Shown: positions 1-7,786, numbered from the stretch's first letter. The stretch: DNA of 28,813 nt from DASZGI01 sp035938995 (GCF_035938995.1 NZ_DASZGI010000205.1:1-28813); one strand, 5' to 3'. Numbers and translations are program-made. Notes: a model not told the origin generated them from the letters alone.

Positions 1-319
1 CGGAGGAGTTGGCCAGGCTGCGGCTGACGCCGTCGGCGGTGTCGATGGCGCCGAGCACCCAGCCGCCGCCGAAGAAGTACAGCAGCGCGGGCAGTGGCCG
101 CTCGGCCGCGGGCCGGTAAAGCCGCAGCGGCAACTCGCCTGCCGGTCCTGGGATGGTCAGGTTGGTGACCTCATACACGGCTTCCGGCTCGCCCCCGCTT
201 GCCTGGATCGACGCGAGGTCCGCGGCCCTGGCGTCGGCGAGCGACATGGCATACAGCGGCGGGACGCTGTCCCGCTCGCGCTGGTCGCGCATCGCCTGCA
301 GCTGCGGGTCGAGGGGCAC
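1..319 (-). CDS. alpha/beta hydrolase fold-3 (HSL-type) esterase, N-terminal part only
   Basis: This reading frame enters from the left edge, so only the first 106 codons are present and the catalytic Ser/Asp/His are outside the window. The protein reads from a GTG at 319 (PLDPQLQAMRDQRERD) to a GGGW segment about 90 residues in (LLYFFGGGWVLGAIDTAD). This is the oxyanion-hole block of hormone-sensitive-lipase-like hydrolases; the usual His before GGGW is Phe here, a known kind of variation. A purine-rich AAAGGA lies 9 bases upstream of the GTG and supports the start. It is divergent from the aminotransferase, separated by 124 bases. It may hydrolyse an ester or lactone, but its membership in the pathway is unproven. 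Confidence 0.8.
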   Translation of the reverse strand, partial: MPLDPQLQAMRDQRERDSVPPLYAMSLADARAADLASIQASGGEPEAVYEVTNLTIPGPAGELPLRLYRPAAERPLPALLYFFGGGWVLGAIDTADGVSRSLANSS

Positions 320-366
320 GGCTCACGGTCCTTTCGTCGGGGCCGACGCGGCCATATGTGCAAATT

Positions 367-382
367 GCCGGCTCTTGCCGGC
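367..382. repeat. inverted repeat overlapping the -35 element
   Basis: GCCGGC-TCTT-GCCGGC: each arm is itself a palindrome, so this is both a direct and an inverted repeat. It covers the proposed -35 hexamer at 375-380 and could be an operator or a small hairpin. It may also be chance in GC-rich DNA. Confidence 0.35.
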
Positions 383-402
383 CATCCCGACGAGGATAGG
401 CT
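375..402 (+). promoter_or_regulatory. putative housekeeping promoter for the aminotransferase
   Basis: TTGCCG (375-380), a 16-base spacer and TAGGCT (397-402) fit the actinomycete vegetative pattern TTGACN-(16-18)-TAGNNT. Transcription would begin near 409, leaving a leader of about 35 bases before the ATG at 444. This is pattern matching only. Confidence 0.4.
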
Positions 403-443
403 ACCTCTCACAGAATGCCGTTCTCTTGGGAAATGGTGCTCCG

Positions 444-1724
444 ATGGCCGAGCTGGTGCGTGAGGAGTTGCACTCGTCGGTCACCGATCCCGTGGCAGCG
501 TCGATGAACTTTCTCAATGAGATCGCCGGCCGTTTTCCCGCGGCGATCTCCCTCGCGGCGGGCCGGCCATTCGATGAGTTCTATGCCGTCGAGGACGTCG
601 AGCGGTACCTGGCTGCCTATCTCGGGCACCTGCGCGCTCAGGGCATTCCCGAGGCGCGCGTCCGGCAGGCCATCCTGCAGTACGGCCGGACGAACGGCCA
701 GCTCGGGACGATGATCGCGCGGATGCTTGAGGTTGACGAGGACATCCGGGTTCCCGCCGAGTCGGTCATGGTGACGTCGGGCTGTCAGGAAGCGATGATC
801 ATCGCACTGCGCGGACTGTGCGCGCACCCGCGCGACGTCGTCCTCGCCGCCGAGCCCTGCTATGTCGGCTTCACCGGCGCCGCCCGCGTGCTCGGCATCA
901 CCGTGGTTCCCGTGCCGGAGACGGCGCAAGGCCTGCGTCCGGAAACGGTCGCCCGCGTCGCCCGCGAGGTACGCGCCAGCGGTCGCCGGCCGCGGGCGCT
1001 GTACGTGGTATCCAACTTCGCTAACCCCTCAGGCGTGTCGCTGAGCGCTGATGTGCGGCGCGGGCTGATCGAGACGGCGGCCGACGAGGACCTTCTGATC
1101 CTGGAGGACGACCCGTACGGGCTGTTCGGTCTCGACGACAGGCGCAGCCCGGTACTGAAGTCGCTGGACACCGGCCAGCGCGTCATCTACCTCGGCTCGT
1201 TCGCCAAGTCGGTGTTCCCCGGTGCCCGCGTCGGCTTCCTGGTCGCGGATCAGACCGTCGTCAGCGCCGCGGGTCATCGCAGCCTGCTGGCTGACGAGCT
1301 GTCCACGGTCAAGAGCATGATCACCGTCAATACCTCCCCAATCGCACAGGCCGTCATCGGCGGCGTGCTCGTGTCATGCGGATACAGCCTGCGCAGCGCG
1401 AACCAGGAGAAGATCGCGTTCTACCGGAGCAACCTCCGCGCGCTGCTAGCCGCACTCGAACGCCACTTCAGCGATCCTGCCATCACCTGGAACTCCCCCA
1501 GCGGTGGCTTCTTCGCCGTACTCGACGCTCCCGTCCGCGCTGACGAGAAGCTGCTCGAGCGCTCCGCGCGAGACTACGGCGTGCTGTGGACGCCGATGAG
1601 CTTCTTCTACCTGGACGGCGGCGGCAGTCACGCGATCCGGCTGTCCTGCAGCGCGCTGACGGCTGACCAGATCGATGAGGGTGTCCGCCGCCTGGCCGCC
1701 CTGATCGCTGACGTCCGGTCGTGA
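444..1724 (+). CDS. hpgT: arylglycine aminotransferase, HpgT/PglE-like (PLP fold type I)
   Basis: A 426-residue class I/II aminotransferase. Visible features are SMNFLNEIA near residue 20, an AAGRP block at 38-42, a PYG-type segment (EDDPYGLF, 221-228), the PLP lysine K255 in GSFAKSVFPGAR, and a C-terminal substrate-carboxylate Arg in AIRLSCSA. The N-terminal MNFLNEI...ISxAxGRP signature is how I remember the HpgT/PglE group, which aminates arylglyoxylates to (di)hydroxyphenylglycine or phenylglycine. The N-terminus has no winged-helix domain, so it is an enzyme and not a MocR regulator. The frame is open upstream to 153, but the ATG at 444 fits the family N-terminus. Its stop overlaps the next gene's start (GTGA). 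The hydroxymandelate synthase at 13494 gives a plausible source of its substrate. Substrate choice is inferred. Confidence 0.8.
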   Translation: MAELVREELHSSVTDPVAASMNFLNEIAGRFPAAISLAAGRPFDEFYAVEDVERYLAAYLGHLRAQGIPEARVRQAILQYGRTNGQLGTMIARMLEVDEDIRVPAESVMVTSGCQEAMIIALRGLCAHPRDVVLAAEPCYVGFTGAARVLGITVVPVPETAQGLRPETVARVAREVRASGRRPRALYVVSNFANPSGVSLSADVRRGLIETAADEDLLILEDDPYGLFGLDDRRSPVLKSLDTGQRVIYLGSFAKSVFPGARVGFLVADQTVVSAAGHRSLLADELSTVKSMITVNTSPIAQAVIGGVLVSCGYSLRSANQEKIAFYRSNLRALLAALERHFSDPAITWNSPSGGFFAVLDAPVRADEKLLERSARDYGVLWTPMSFFYLDGGGSHAIRLSCSALTADQIDEGVRRLAALIADVRS

Positions 1725-2446
1725 CCGGTCAGCCTGGCTCGGGGGGCTCGAGAGTCCGCGTCTGGATCGTTCCGGTCGACGTGCCGCCAGACACCGCGGC
1801 CAGGTGCCGGGCGGTGCTCGACGCCAGCGAGCGCGCCCGCGCCGCGGCGTTCGGAAACCCGCGCGGCCAGCATCGCTTCACGATCGCGCACGGCGCGCTC
1901 AGGATCCTGGCCGGCCGCGAGCTGAGAACGCGGCCCGCCGCACTTACCTGGATACCGGGCCGGTACGCCAAACCCGAGCTCGCGCCGCCGTGGTCCGGGC
2001 TGCACACCAGCCTGTCGCACTCGGGAGACCTGATCGCGGTGGCCATCAGCACCGACCGGCCAGTCGGCGTCGACATACAGCACCTAGTGCCTGGCCTGGA
2101 CGCGGCCGTGCTGTCGGCCCGGTTCTTCCCGCCCGATGAGGCCGGCTACGTCGCGGCGGTGCGCGACCCGAGCGCACGGGCGGACCGGTTCGCGCACCTC
2201 TGGGCACGCAAGGAGGCGGTCGTCAAGGCGGCCGGCGGCCGCCTGTGGCCGAACCTCCGGATCGCCGTCCGCAGCCGCGATGTCGTCAGCTGCGCCGAGC
2301 CCGCAAGCTCGCATCGGGTAGCGGATGTCACGGCGCCGGCCAGCTTTCGCGCTGCGGTGTCGCTGACCGGCGCGGCGCCGTTCGTCGTGGAGGCCGTCGG
2401 CGGCCACGATGCGCTGTCATGCGATCTCGCGGCTGAACAGCTGTGA
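1721..2446 (+). CDS. 4'-phosphopantetheinyl transferase, Sfp type (first copy)
   Basis: A 241-residue Sfp-like transferase that moves the phosphopantetheine arm of CoA onto the serine of carrier proteins. Hallmarks are TSLSHSGD (97-103), the Mg-binding VGVDIQ (115-120, D118) and WARKEAVVKA (161-170, E165 and K169). The GTG start overlaps the aminotransferase stop by 4 bases, so the two are translationally coupled. Its end overlaps the convergent ABC permease gene by 30 bases. It is a natural candidate for activating the four ACPs of this cluster. A second Sfp-type enzyme lies at the other border. Confidence 0.92.
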   Translation: MTGQPGSGGSRVRVWIVPVDVPPDTAARCRAVLDASERARAAAFGNPRGQHRFTIAHGALRILAGRELRTRPAALTWIPGRYAKPELAPPWSGLHTSLSHSGDLIAVAISTDRPVGVDIQHLVPGLDAAVLSARFFPPDEAGYVAAVRDPSARADRFAHLWARKEAVVKAAGGRLWPNLRIAVRSRDVVSCAEPASSHRVADVTAPASFRAAVSLTGAAPFVVEAVGGHDALSCDLAAEQL

Positions 2447-3172
2447 TGTCAGCACCACGGCCAGCACGGCCACCGCGGCCATGATGAGGCTCCCCTCCCA
2501 GACGACTGAGCCGCGGAGCTGGCCTTCCAGAATCGCCCGCATGCCACGGGTGCCCCAGGCGAACGGGTTCCACAGGGCGACGTTCCGTACCCACAGCGGT
2601 GCGACGGAGAGCGGGATGAGAACCCCGGCCAGCAGCGCGACCGGCTGGGCGATCGAGTTGGCCACCGTAGGGAGCACGGTCTCGTTGGGCACCAGCATCG
2701 CCAGGCAGAACGAGATCGAGACACCCAGCAGGACCATCATCGAGAGCAGTACGAGGGCAAACAGCACATTGGCCGGCTGCACCCGCAGGCCGAGCACGAG
2801 GGCGGCCAGGGCGATGACGACCGCCTGAAACGCGATCAGCACGACGTACATGAGTTCCCGCCCGAGCAGCAGTCCGATGCGGCTGACCGGCGTGACCCGG
2901 CACCGGCTGATGACTCCCTGGTGCATCGCGGCGAGCAGGGCGAATCCGGCGTACAGGCCACTGTAAATGCCCATGGCCGCGAACAGTGAGGGCACGTAAA
3001 TCTGATAGGCGTCACCATAGGTGGAGACGCCCATGACCCCCTTGAGGAACGGGGTGAACAAGGCCAGGTAGGTGAGGGGCTGGATCAGCGTGATCGCGAT
3101 GTTCGACGGATTGCGAATCAGCAGCACGGTCTCATACTGGAAGGTAAGCCACGTATCGCGGGCAAGCTTCAT
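2417..3172 (-). CDS. ABC-2 type transporter permease (DrrB family)
   Basis: A 251-residue integral membrane protein, last gene of the leftward operon. Several hydrophobic helices are evident, including IAITLIQPLTYLALFTPFL, a region around residue 115-150, AQPVALLAGVLIPLSVAPLW and the C-terminal LIMAAVAVLAVVL. The conserved amphipathic segment RVTPVSRIGLLLGRE follows a regulatory loop, as in DrrB-type drug/product exporters. It lies 29 bases downstream of the ATPase gene. With the paralogous permease at 4240-5004 it would form a heterodimeric exporter powered by that ATPase. Export of the cluster product or self-resistance is likely; the cargo is inferred only. Confidence 0.9.
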   Translation of the reverse strand: MKLARDTWLTFQYETVLLIRNPSNIAITLIQPLTYLALFTPFLKGVMGVSTYGDAYQIYVPSLFAAMGIYSGLYAGFALLAAMHQGVISRCRVTPVSRIGLLLGRELMYVVLIAFQAVVIALAALVLGLRVQPANVLFALVLLSMMVLLGVSISFCLAMLVPNETVLPTVANSIAQPVALLAGVLIPLSVAPLWVRNVALWNPFAWGTRGMRAILEGQLRGSVVWEGSLIMAAVAVLAVVLTSQLFSREIA

Positions 3173-3201
3173 AGCTGCTGCCTCTCGTTTCCGGTTGCCG
3201 C

Positions 3202-4182
3202 TCAGTCAGCAAGAGTGCGGCCGGTCTTGGCCAGGAACACGTCATCGAGGCTCGGCCGGCGGTACTCGATCGCCCCCGGCTCGATCCCCTGGCTGCCCAG
3301 CGTGCGCATGACCTGCGGGATGGCCGTGGCCGCGCTGTCCACGTAGAGCCGCAGCGTGTGGTCGATGGCCTCGCAGGAGTGCACGCAGCGCTCGTCGGTG
3401 AGGAGCTTGGCCGCCTTCAGCATGGTGGCGGGCTCCGGTGCGCCAGCGCTGTCAGCCGCGGCAAGGTCGACGATAACGACGTCGCCTGAGATCTCGCGCT
3501 TGAGATCCGACGGGGTGCCCTCCGCGACGATCAGCCCGGCATCGATGATCGAGATCCGGTCACATAGCGCGTCGGCCTCGTCCAGGTAGTGCGTGGTGAG
3601 GAATACGGTCACGCCGCTGTCGCGCAGCCGCCGCACCAGGTCCCACATGTGCGCGCGGCTTTGCGGATCGAGCCCGGTCGTGGGCTCGTCCAGGAAGAGG
3701 ACCTTCGGGCTGTGCACGACGCCGAGCGCGATGTCCACGCGGCGGCGCTGTCCTCCCGAGTAGGTCTTGCAGTTGCGGTCGCCATACTCGGTCAGGTCGA
3801 GCGCGTCGAGCGTAGCCGCGGCCCTGTCGCGCGCCTCGGCCTTGCCGATCCCGTGCATGCGGGCCTGCATGACCAGTTCCTCGCGGGCGGTGACGTCGTC
3901 CCAGGTGCTGCCGCCCTGCGCGACGTACCCGATGCTGCGGCGGACCAGAGCGGACTCCTTGCGCAGGTCCGCGCCCGCGATCCGGGCCTCGCCGTCGTCC
4001 GGCGGCAGGAGCGTGGCGAACATCCGCAGGGTCGTGGTCTTGCCGGCGCCGTTCGGCCCGAGGAAGCCGAAGATCTCGCCCTCCGCCACGTTGAGGTCCA
4101 CGCCGGCCACGGCGTCGACCACGGCGGTCTTGCGCCGGCGGCCGGTCCGGAAGGACTTGCGCAGGCCCTTCGCCTCGATCAC
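3202..4182 (-). CDS. ABC transporter ATP-binding protein (DrrA family)
   Basis: A 326-residue cytoplasmic ATPase. It has Walker A GPNGAGKTT (42-50), a Q-loop glutamine in YVAQGG (Q89), signature YSGGQRRR (141-148), Walker B VLFLDEPTTGLD (161-172) and the H-loop TTHYLDEAD. The C-terminal extension ending in RRPSLDDVFLAKTGR is the DrrA-type tail that couples to DrrB-like permeases. The GTG start at 4182 is preceded by a very strong purine-rich ribosome site (AAGGAGGAGGAA, 4186-4197). It sits between two permease genes, so the three form one exporter. Confidence 0.95.
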   Translation of the reverse strand: MIEAKGLRKSFRTGRRRKTAVVDAVAGVDLNVAEGEIFGFLGPNGAGKTTTLRMFATLLPPDDGEARIAGADLRKESALVRRSIGYVAQGGSTWDDVTAREELVMQARMHGIGKAEARDRAAATLDALDLTEYGDRNCKTYSGGQRRRVDIALGVVHSPKVLFLDEPTTGLDPQSRAHMWDLVRRLRDSGVTVFLTTHYLDEADALCDRISIIDAGLIVAEGTPSDLKREISGDVVIVDLAAADSAGAPEPATMLKAAKLLTDERCVHSCEAIDHTLRLYVDSAATAIPQVMRTLGSQGIEPGAIEYRRPSLDDVFLAKTGRTLAD

Positions 4183-4239
4183 GGCTTCCTCCTCCTTCGA
4201 GCTTCGACGGGTTCTGCGGTGCTCGGTGCCCTGCTGTTT

Positions 4240-5004
4240 TCAGTGCACCGCGCGCGAGAACACCCGGGCGGACCAGGCCAGCGTGATCACGGCCATGGCG
4301 CCCATGATGACAATGCTCTGCCACACCGCCGCGTCGGCGGTGTGCCCGGCGAACAGCGCGCGCATCCCGGCGACAGCCCAGCTGTACGGGTTCCAGTCGG
4401 CGACGCGGCGCAGCCAGAGCGGGGCCAGCGCGAGCGGCAGGAGCGTCCCGGACAGCAGCAGGATCGGCTGTGCCAGGTTGTTGATTACCTGGCCGAGCAC
4501 CCCGGGGTTGCTGACCTTGATCGCGATGCCGTAGGAGACCGCCGAGGCCGTCAGGGAGATCAGGGCCAGCAGCGCGTAGGCGAGAAGCAGGTCCTGGATG
4601 TGGACGAACAGGCCCAGTGGCAGGGAGAGCACGATGATGATGGCCGCTTGGACCGCCAGCGTCACCACGTCCCGCAGCGCCCGGCCGAGCAGCAGGGCCA
4701 CCCGGCTGACCGGGGTCACCCGGGCGCGTTCGATGACGCCCGAGCCGATCTCGGCGAGCAGCCCGAAGCCGACGTAAAGCCCGCCGCCGAGCGCGAGCGC
4801 GACCAGCATGCCGGGGACGTAGATCCGGTAGGCGGTGGTCATCGATCCACCGTCCAGGGAGGAGAGCGCGGGCTTGAGCAGGGGCGCGAACAGCGCCATG
4901 TACACCACCGGCTGGGCGATGCCGAGGAAGACCCACAGCGGCGACCGCAACATCAGCAGCAGGTGGCGCTGGAAGATGATCCCGACGTCACGCAATACCT
5001 TCAT
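4240..5004 (-). CDS. ABC-2 type transporter permease (second DrrB-like subunit)
   Basis: A 254-residue membrane protein related to the permease at 2417-3172: both share an N-terminal RSP/RNPSN...QPxxYxALF pattern, RVTPVSRxxLLLGR and a WNPxxWxxxGMRAxxxG motif before the last helices. I chose ATG 5004 (MKVLRDVGIIFQ) because GAGG lies 6 bases upstream; the longer frame would need a TTG at 5016. The start overlaps the glycosyltransferase gene end by 17 bases. Two different permeases plus one ATPase suggest a heteromeric exporter. The gap to the ATPase is 57 bases. Confidence 0.9.
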   Translation of the reverse strand: MKVLRDVGIIFQRHLLLMLRSPLWVFLGIAQPVVYMALFAPLLKPALSSLDGGSMTTAYRIYVPGMLVALALGGGLYVGFGLLAEIGSGVIERARVTPVSRVALLLGRALRDVVTLAVQAAIIIVLSLPLGLFVHIQDLLLAYALLALISLTASAVSYGIAIKVSNPGVLGQVINNLAQPILLLSGTLLPLALAPLWLRRVADWNPYSWAVAGMRALFAGHTADAAVWQSIVIMGAMAVITLAWSARVFSRAVH

Positions 5005-6193
5005 GGACCACCTCAAGGTTCAGAGCCGGCACCTGCGCACGGGTACGCAGTGCGAGCGCCTCCAACAAGTCGGCCGCGGCGGGGGCTCCCCCGGCCGCAC
5101 GGAACGACGCGCGCACGGCCTCGGCCGCGGCGCGGTAGGACGGATCGTCGAGCACTGCGAGCACGGCGTCGCGCAGCGTCTCGGGCCGCGCTCGGGCGAA
5201 CCGCACCCGGACGCCGGCGCCGGCCGCGGCGACCTGAGCGGCGTTGATCGGCTGGTCGCCCTTGATGGGGGCGACGACCAGCGGCAGGCCGTGAGCCAAC
5301 GCTTCGCACACCGTGTTCAGGCCACCGTGGCTAACCACGGCGTCCAGGCGGGGCATGAGGTCGAGCATCGGCACCCGTTGGCGTACCAGCACGTGCGGGG
5401 ATGGGTCAGGGATCGCGTATTCGGGTGCGATCACGATCGCCTGGAGCTTCGATCCGAGCGGCTCGAGCGCCGACGTCATCCGGTGGTAGAAGTTCTCGGC
5501 CTGGTCCATCGACAGCGTGCCCACGGTGACCAGGAGGTGTTTGCGGGCGGGATCGAGCCAGTCCCACGGGAATTCCGCGTCGGCGGGCCGTGGCTCGATC
5601 GCGGGTCCGACGAGCGCGGTGTGCTGTGGCCAGGACAGCTCACCGGTCAGGGCACTGCCGGTGAAGGCGATCAGCAGGTGCGGGGAGAAGCGCAGGTCGT
5701 GCGGCGGCCGGCCGGGCAGGCCCGCGTCGGCCCAGAGCCCGTCGAGCAGGCCGAGCAGCCAGGACTCCACCTTCGGCAGCGCCCGGTACGGCCGGGTCAG
5801 CTCCATCGTCGTCGGTGCGACGCTGGCCCATGTCAGCCCACGCTTATGCGCGACCAGCGCACCGGCCACCGCGTGCTGATCCACCAGCATGACGTCGGGC
5901 TCGAAGTCGGCTGCGGCTCGGTCTACGGCGCGCAGGGTGTATCGGGCGTGCGGGACGACGTAGCCCTCCCAGCGCGACTTGGCCGCGGCCATGCCCAGTT
6001 CGCCCTGGCCGCCGCGGTGGGCACGCAGCGGGATGGGATGGATGAGCGCGCCGGCTCCCAGCAGCGGCCGCAGGAAACGCTCCGAGCCCGCCCAGGCGAC
6101 CTCATGGCCGCGCCCGGTCAGCACCCTGGCCACCGCGGCGATCGGGTTCACGTGGCCGGCCAGCGGCAGGGAGACGACGAGGAACCTGCTCAC
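4988..6193 (-). CDS. MGT/UGT-type glycosyltransferase (GT1 family)
   Basis: A 401-residue GT-B fold enzyme like macrolide and flavonoid glycosyltransferases. The N-terminal acceptor domain begins SRFLVVSLPLAGHVNP, with catalytic His14. The sugar-nucleotide pocket is the C-terminal block VVSHGGLNTVCEAL...DQPINAAQV (286-321). It would attach a sugar to a hydroxyl, possibly a phenol, of the cluster product. No deoxysugar genes are in the window, so the donor may be a common UDP- or dTDP-sugar. The GTG start overlaps the ACP stop (GTGA), so it is coupled to an ACP and a methyltransferase. Confidence 0.92.
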   Translation of the reverse strand: MSRFLVVSLPLAGHVNPIAAVARVLTGRGHEVAWAGSERFLRPLLGAGALIHPIPLRAHRGGQGELGMAAAKSRWEGYVVPHARYTLRAVDRAAADFEPDVMLVDQHAVAGALVAHKRGLTWASVAPTTMELTRPYRALPKVESWLLGLLDGLWADAGLPGRPPHDLRFSPHLLIAFTGSALTGELSWPQHTALVGPAIEPRPADAEFPWDWLDPARKHLLVTVGTLSMDQAENFYHRMTSALEPLGSKLQAIVIAPEYAIPDPSPHVLVRQRVPMLDLMPRLDAVVSHGGLNTVCEALAHGLPLVVAPIKGDQPINAAQVAAAGAGVRVRFARARPETLRDAVLAVLDDPSYRAAAEAVRASFRAAGGAPAAADLLEALALRTRAQVPALNLEVVHEGIA

Positions 6194-6486
6194 GCGCCGC
6201 TCCGCGCCGCGACGTACCCGGCGACGTCCGCGACCGTCAGGGCGATGATCTCGTCGATGCTGAGCTGTGCGACGTATCCGGTCAGGTCCACGTGCTCGCC
6301 GTAGTGCCGGGCCAGCGCGTCGCCGAGCTCTGCCAGCTCCACGCTTTCCAGGAACAGGTCACCGTCCAGGCGGGTGTGCGGCCCGATCTCGCCGCGCCAC
6401 GTGCCCTCCTCGCCGACCAGGTTCCGAACCAGCGCGGCGACCTGCGCGACCACCTCGTCCGACGCGACCGTCGTCCGGCTGCTCAC
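6190..6486 (-). CDS. acyl carrier protein between methyltransferase and glycosyltransferase
   Basis: A 98-residue helical carrier protein. The phosphopantetheine site is S48 in DLFLESVELAELGDAL, equivalent to the usual DSL. The following helices (HYGEHVDLTGYVAQLSIDEIIALTVADVAGYVA) match the ACP helix II-III-IV pattern. It is coupled by 4-base overlaps to both neighbours (GTGA at 6483-6486 and 6190-6193). The arrangement suggests that methylation, or less likely glycosylation, happens on a carrier-bound intermediate. It is one of four ACPs in the window and the only one on this strand. Confidence 0.88.
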   Translation of the reverse strand: MSSRTTVASDEVVAQVAALVRNLVGEEGTWRGEIGPHTRLDGDLFLESVELAELGDALARHYGEHVDLTGYVAQLSIDEIIALTVADVAGYVAARSGA

Positions 6487-7418
6487 GGCTGCGCCGCCGG
6501 TGAGCCCGGTTCTTCAGCACCCGGCTTCACGGCCCGCAGCACGCCGTATGCCATGACGCCGGTGTCAAAGGCCTTCGTCATGAGCGGTCCGGCGTAGAAG
6601 AAGCCGAGCACCTCCACGCCATGGTCGCGGGCCAGGTTCCGCATCGCCCGCGGGCCGCCCACCTCGGGAATGCCGGTGAAGCCCGGCGCCCAGGAGTTGG
6701 CCACCGCCTTGGTCCAGTCCGCGATGGCGACGTCGGCGAAGCCGGCCGCGCGGGCGAGCCGCTCGTGTTCCGGCAGCGAGGAGAAGCCCGGACTGGCCTG
6801 GTGCCGCATGATCTGCGCGACCAGCGCCGTCTCGTCGGTGCTCAGTTCGCCGTCGCGGACCGTCCAGGTGGCGACGGCCAGGAGGCCGCCGGGTCGCAAA
6901 AGGCGCAGTGCCTCAGCATAGAAGGCGGCCCGATCGGGAATGTGCTCAAGGCTCTCCAGCGCCCAGACGACGTCGAAGGAGGCGTCCGGATACCCGGTGC
7001 GCAGCGCGTCGATCTGGTGGAAATGAGCCCGCTCCGCGAGGCCGGCGGCCTGTGCCTTCTGCCGGGCGCGGTCAACCTGCGCCGCGCTGAGGGTGACCCC
7101 CTCCACGGTGCAGCCCAGCGCGTCGGCGAGGTAGAGCGCCGGGCCGCCGACGCCGCAGCCGACGTCCAGTACGGCCGACCCGGCCGGCACGCTCGCGAAG
7201 GCGACGAGTTCGCGCACCAGGCGGGCGGTCGCGGCATGCCGGTCGGCGCCGCCCTCGCCGGGGGTCTCGCCCGGATCCCAGAACCCGTGGTGGATGTGCT
7301 CTCCCCACAGATCCTCGTAAAGATCAAGGGTCGTGTCGTAATAGCGCTCCACCGCGGCGTTGATCCCGGGCTCGACGGCGGCGGCGCCCGCTTGCGCGGT
7401 GCCCGTATCGGCTTCCAC
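6483..7418 (-). CDS. SAM-dependent methyltransferase (UbiE/tocopherol-methyltransferase-like)
   Basis: A 311-residue class I methyltransferase. Motif I is VLDVGCGVGG (83-92), followed by SLEHIPDRAAFYAEALRLLRPGGLL (motifs II/III). The N-terminal VERYYDTTLDLYEDLWGEHIHHGFW and the C-terminal domain resemble tocopherol, sterol and rebeccamycin O-methyltransferase types, so N-, O- or C-methylation are all possible. I chose GTG 7418, which has GGAGGG 10 bases upstream (7429-7434). The frame is open to an ATG at 7481, but that site has no ribosome-binding sequence and would place the phased repeats inside the gene. It is the first gene of the leftward six-gene operon. Confidence 0.88.
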   Translation of the reverse strand: MEADTGTAQAGAAAVEPGINAAVERYYDTTLDLYEDLWGEHIHHGFWDPGETPGEGGADRHAATARLVRELVAFASVPAGSAVLDVGCGVGGPALYLADALGCTVEGVTLSAAQVDRARQKAQAAGLAERAHFHQIDALRTGYPDASFDVVWALESLEHIPDRAAFYAEALRLLRPGGLLAVATWTVRDGELSTDETALVAQIMRHQASPGFSSLPEHERLARAAGFADVAIADWTKAVANSWAPGFTGIPEVGGPRAMRNLARDHGVEVLGFFYAGPLMTKAFDTGVMAYGVLRAVKPGAEEPGSPAAQP

Positions 7419-7448
7419 GACGGCCAGTCCCTCCGAACTGGAAATGCG

Positions 7449-7514
7449 TTTCCAGATCATGGGAAAAGATTTCCGGATCATGGAGGCGCGTAAAATTATT
7501 TTCCCAGATCATGG
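7449..7514. repeat. three direct repeats on one helical face upstream of the methyltransferase operon
   Basis: TTTCCAGATCATGG (7449-7462), TTTCCGGATCATGG (7470-7483) and TTCCCAGATCATGG (7501-7514). The common GATCATGG cores start 21 and 31 bases apart, close to two and three DNA turns. The first two arms also form GGAAA-(3 or 4)-TTTCC inverted repeats with preceding bases (7440-7453, 7462-7474). An A/T-rich patch (7491-7503, TAAAATTATTTTC), rare in this DNA, lies between copies 2 and 3. This looks like a multi-site operator and promoter core; the cognate regulator is not in the window. Confidence 0.6.
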
Positions 7515-7683
7515 TGCGGCGTTTCCCCAACGCGGGTGCGGAACAAAGCGCGCCGAGGCACGCCGCAGTGTTTCACGAGTGTTTCGCGGCGGCCTTCAAG
7601 GAAAACGCGCGGCAGCCATCTGCCCGAGCGTTCCGCGTGATTCCCCCCCGCGGAGACGACGACGTCCCCGCAGGTGATGCCGA

Positions 7684-7699
7684 GTTGGTATAGACCAAC
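7684..7699. promoter_or_regulatory. HutC/DasR-like operator (dre-type palindrome)
   Basis: GTTGGT-ATAG-ACCAAC is a perfect inverted repeat whose core TGGTATAGACCA differs at one position from the DasR site core TGGTCTAGACCA as I recall it. It also fits the GT-N-TA-N-AC rule of HutC-type GntR regulators. The site lies about 266 bases upstream of the methyltransferase start and 557 bases upstream of the ligase start. Binding is inferred from sequence alone. Confidence 0.5.
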
Positions 7700-7714
7700 G
7701 TCAACGGCGTTAAC
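7700..7714. repeat. imperfect palindrome next to the dre-like site
   Basis: GTCAACG-G-CGTTAAC: arms match at 6 of 7 positions and the element directly abuts the dre-like palindrome. Read on the minus strand it contains TTGACG (7699-7704), a possible -35, but I see no good -10 at the right distance. Confidence 0.3.
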
Positions 7715-7769
7715 TGCTGAACGATCGAAGCCTGTTGGTTTCGGTCGGTCCGGCGTTTACGCTGCTCAC

Positions 7770-7786
7770 ACGGGCTAGTGGCCCGT
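7770..7786. repeat. inverted repeat, operator or small hairpin
   Basis: ACGGGC-TAGTG-GCCCGT has perfect 6-base arms and a 5-base loop. No T-run follows on either strand, so a canonical terminator is unlikely. Confidence 0.35.

Noticed and set aside
153..443. An N-terminal extension of the aminotransferase frame
   Set aside because: It overlaps the opposite-strand hydrolase, has no family similarity, and would place the promoter at 375-402 inside the gene.
444..1724. MocR/PdxR-type transcription factor
   Set aside because: These carry a winged-helix domain before the aminotransferase domain; the protein begins directly with the aminotransferase fold.
3589..5247. A 552-residue open frame on the plus strand
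   Set aside because: Low-complexity translation rich in Arg/Gly/His, antisense to the ABC transporter genes; a GC-rich shadow frame.
6483..7481. Longer methyltransferase starting at ATG 7481
   Set aside because: No ribosome site and the extra residues (MIRKSFPMIWKR) are encoded by the repeats; GTG 7418 with GGAGGG is better.
7770..7786. Rho-independent terminator
   Set aside because: Short stem and no T-run on either strand; better kept as an operator or hairpin of unknown role.
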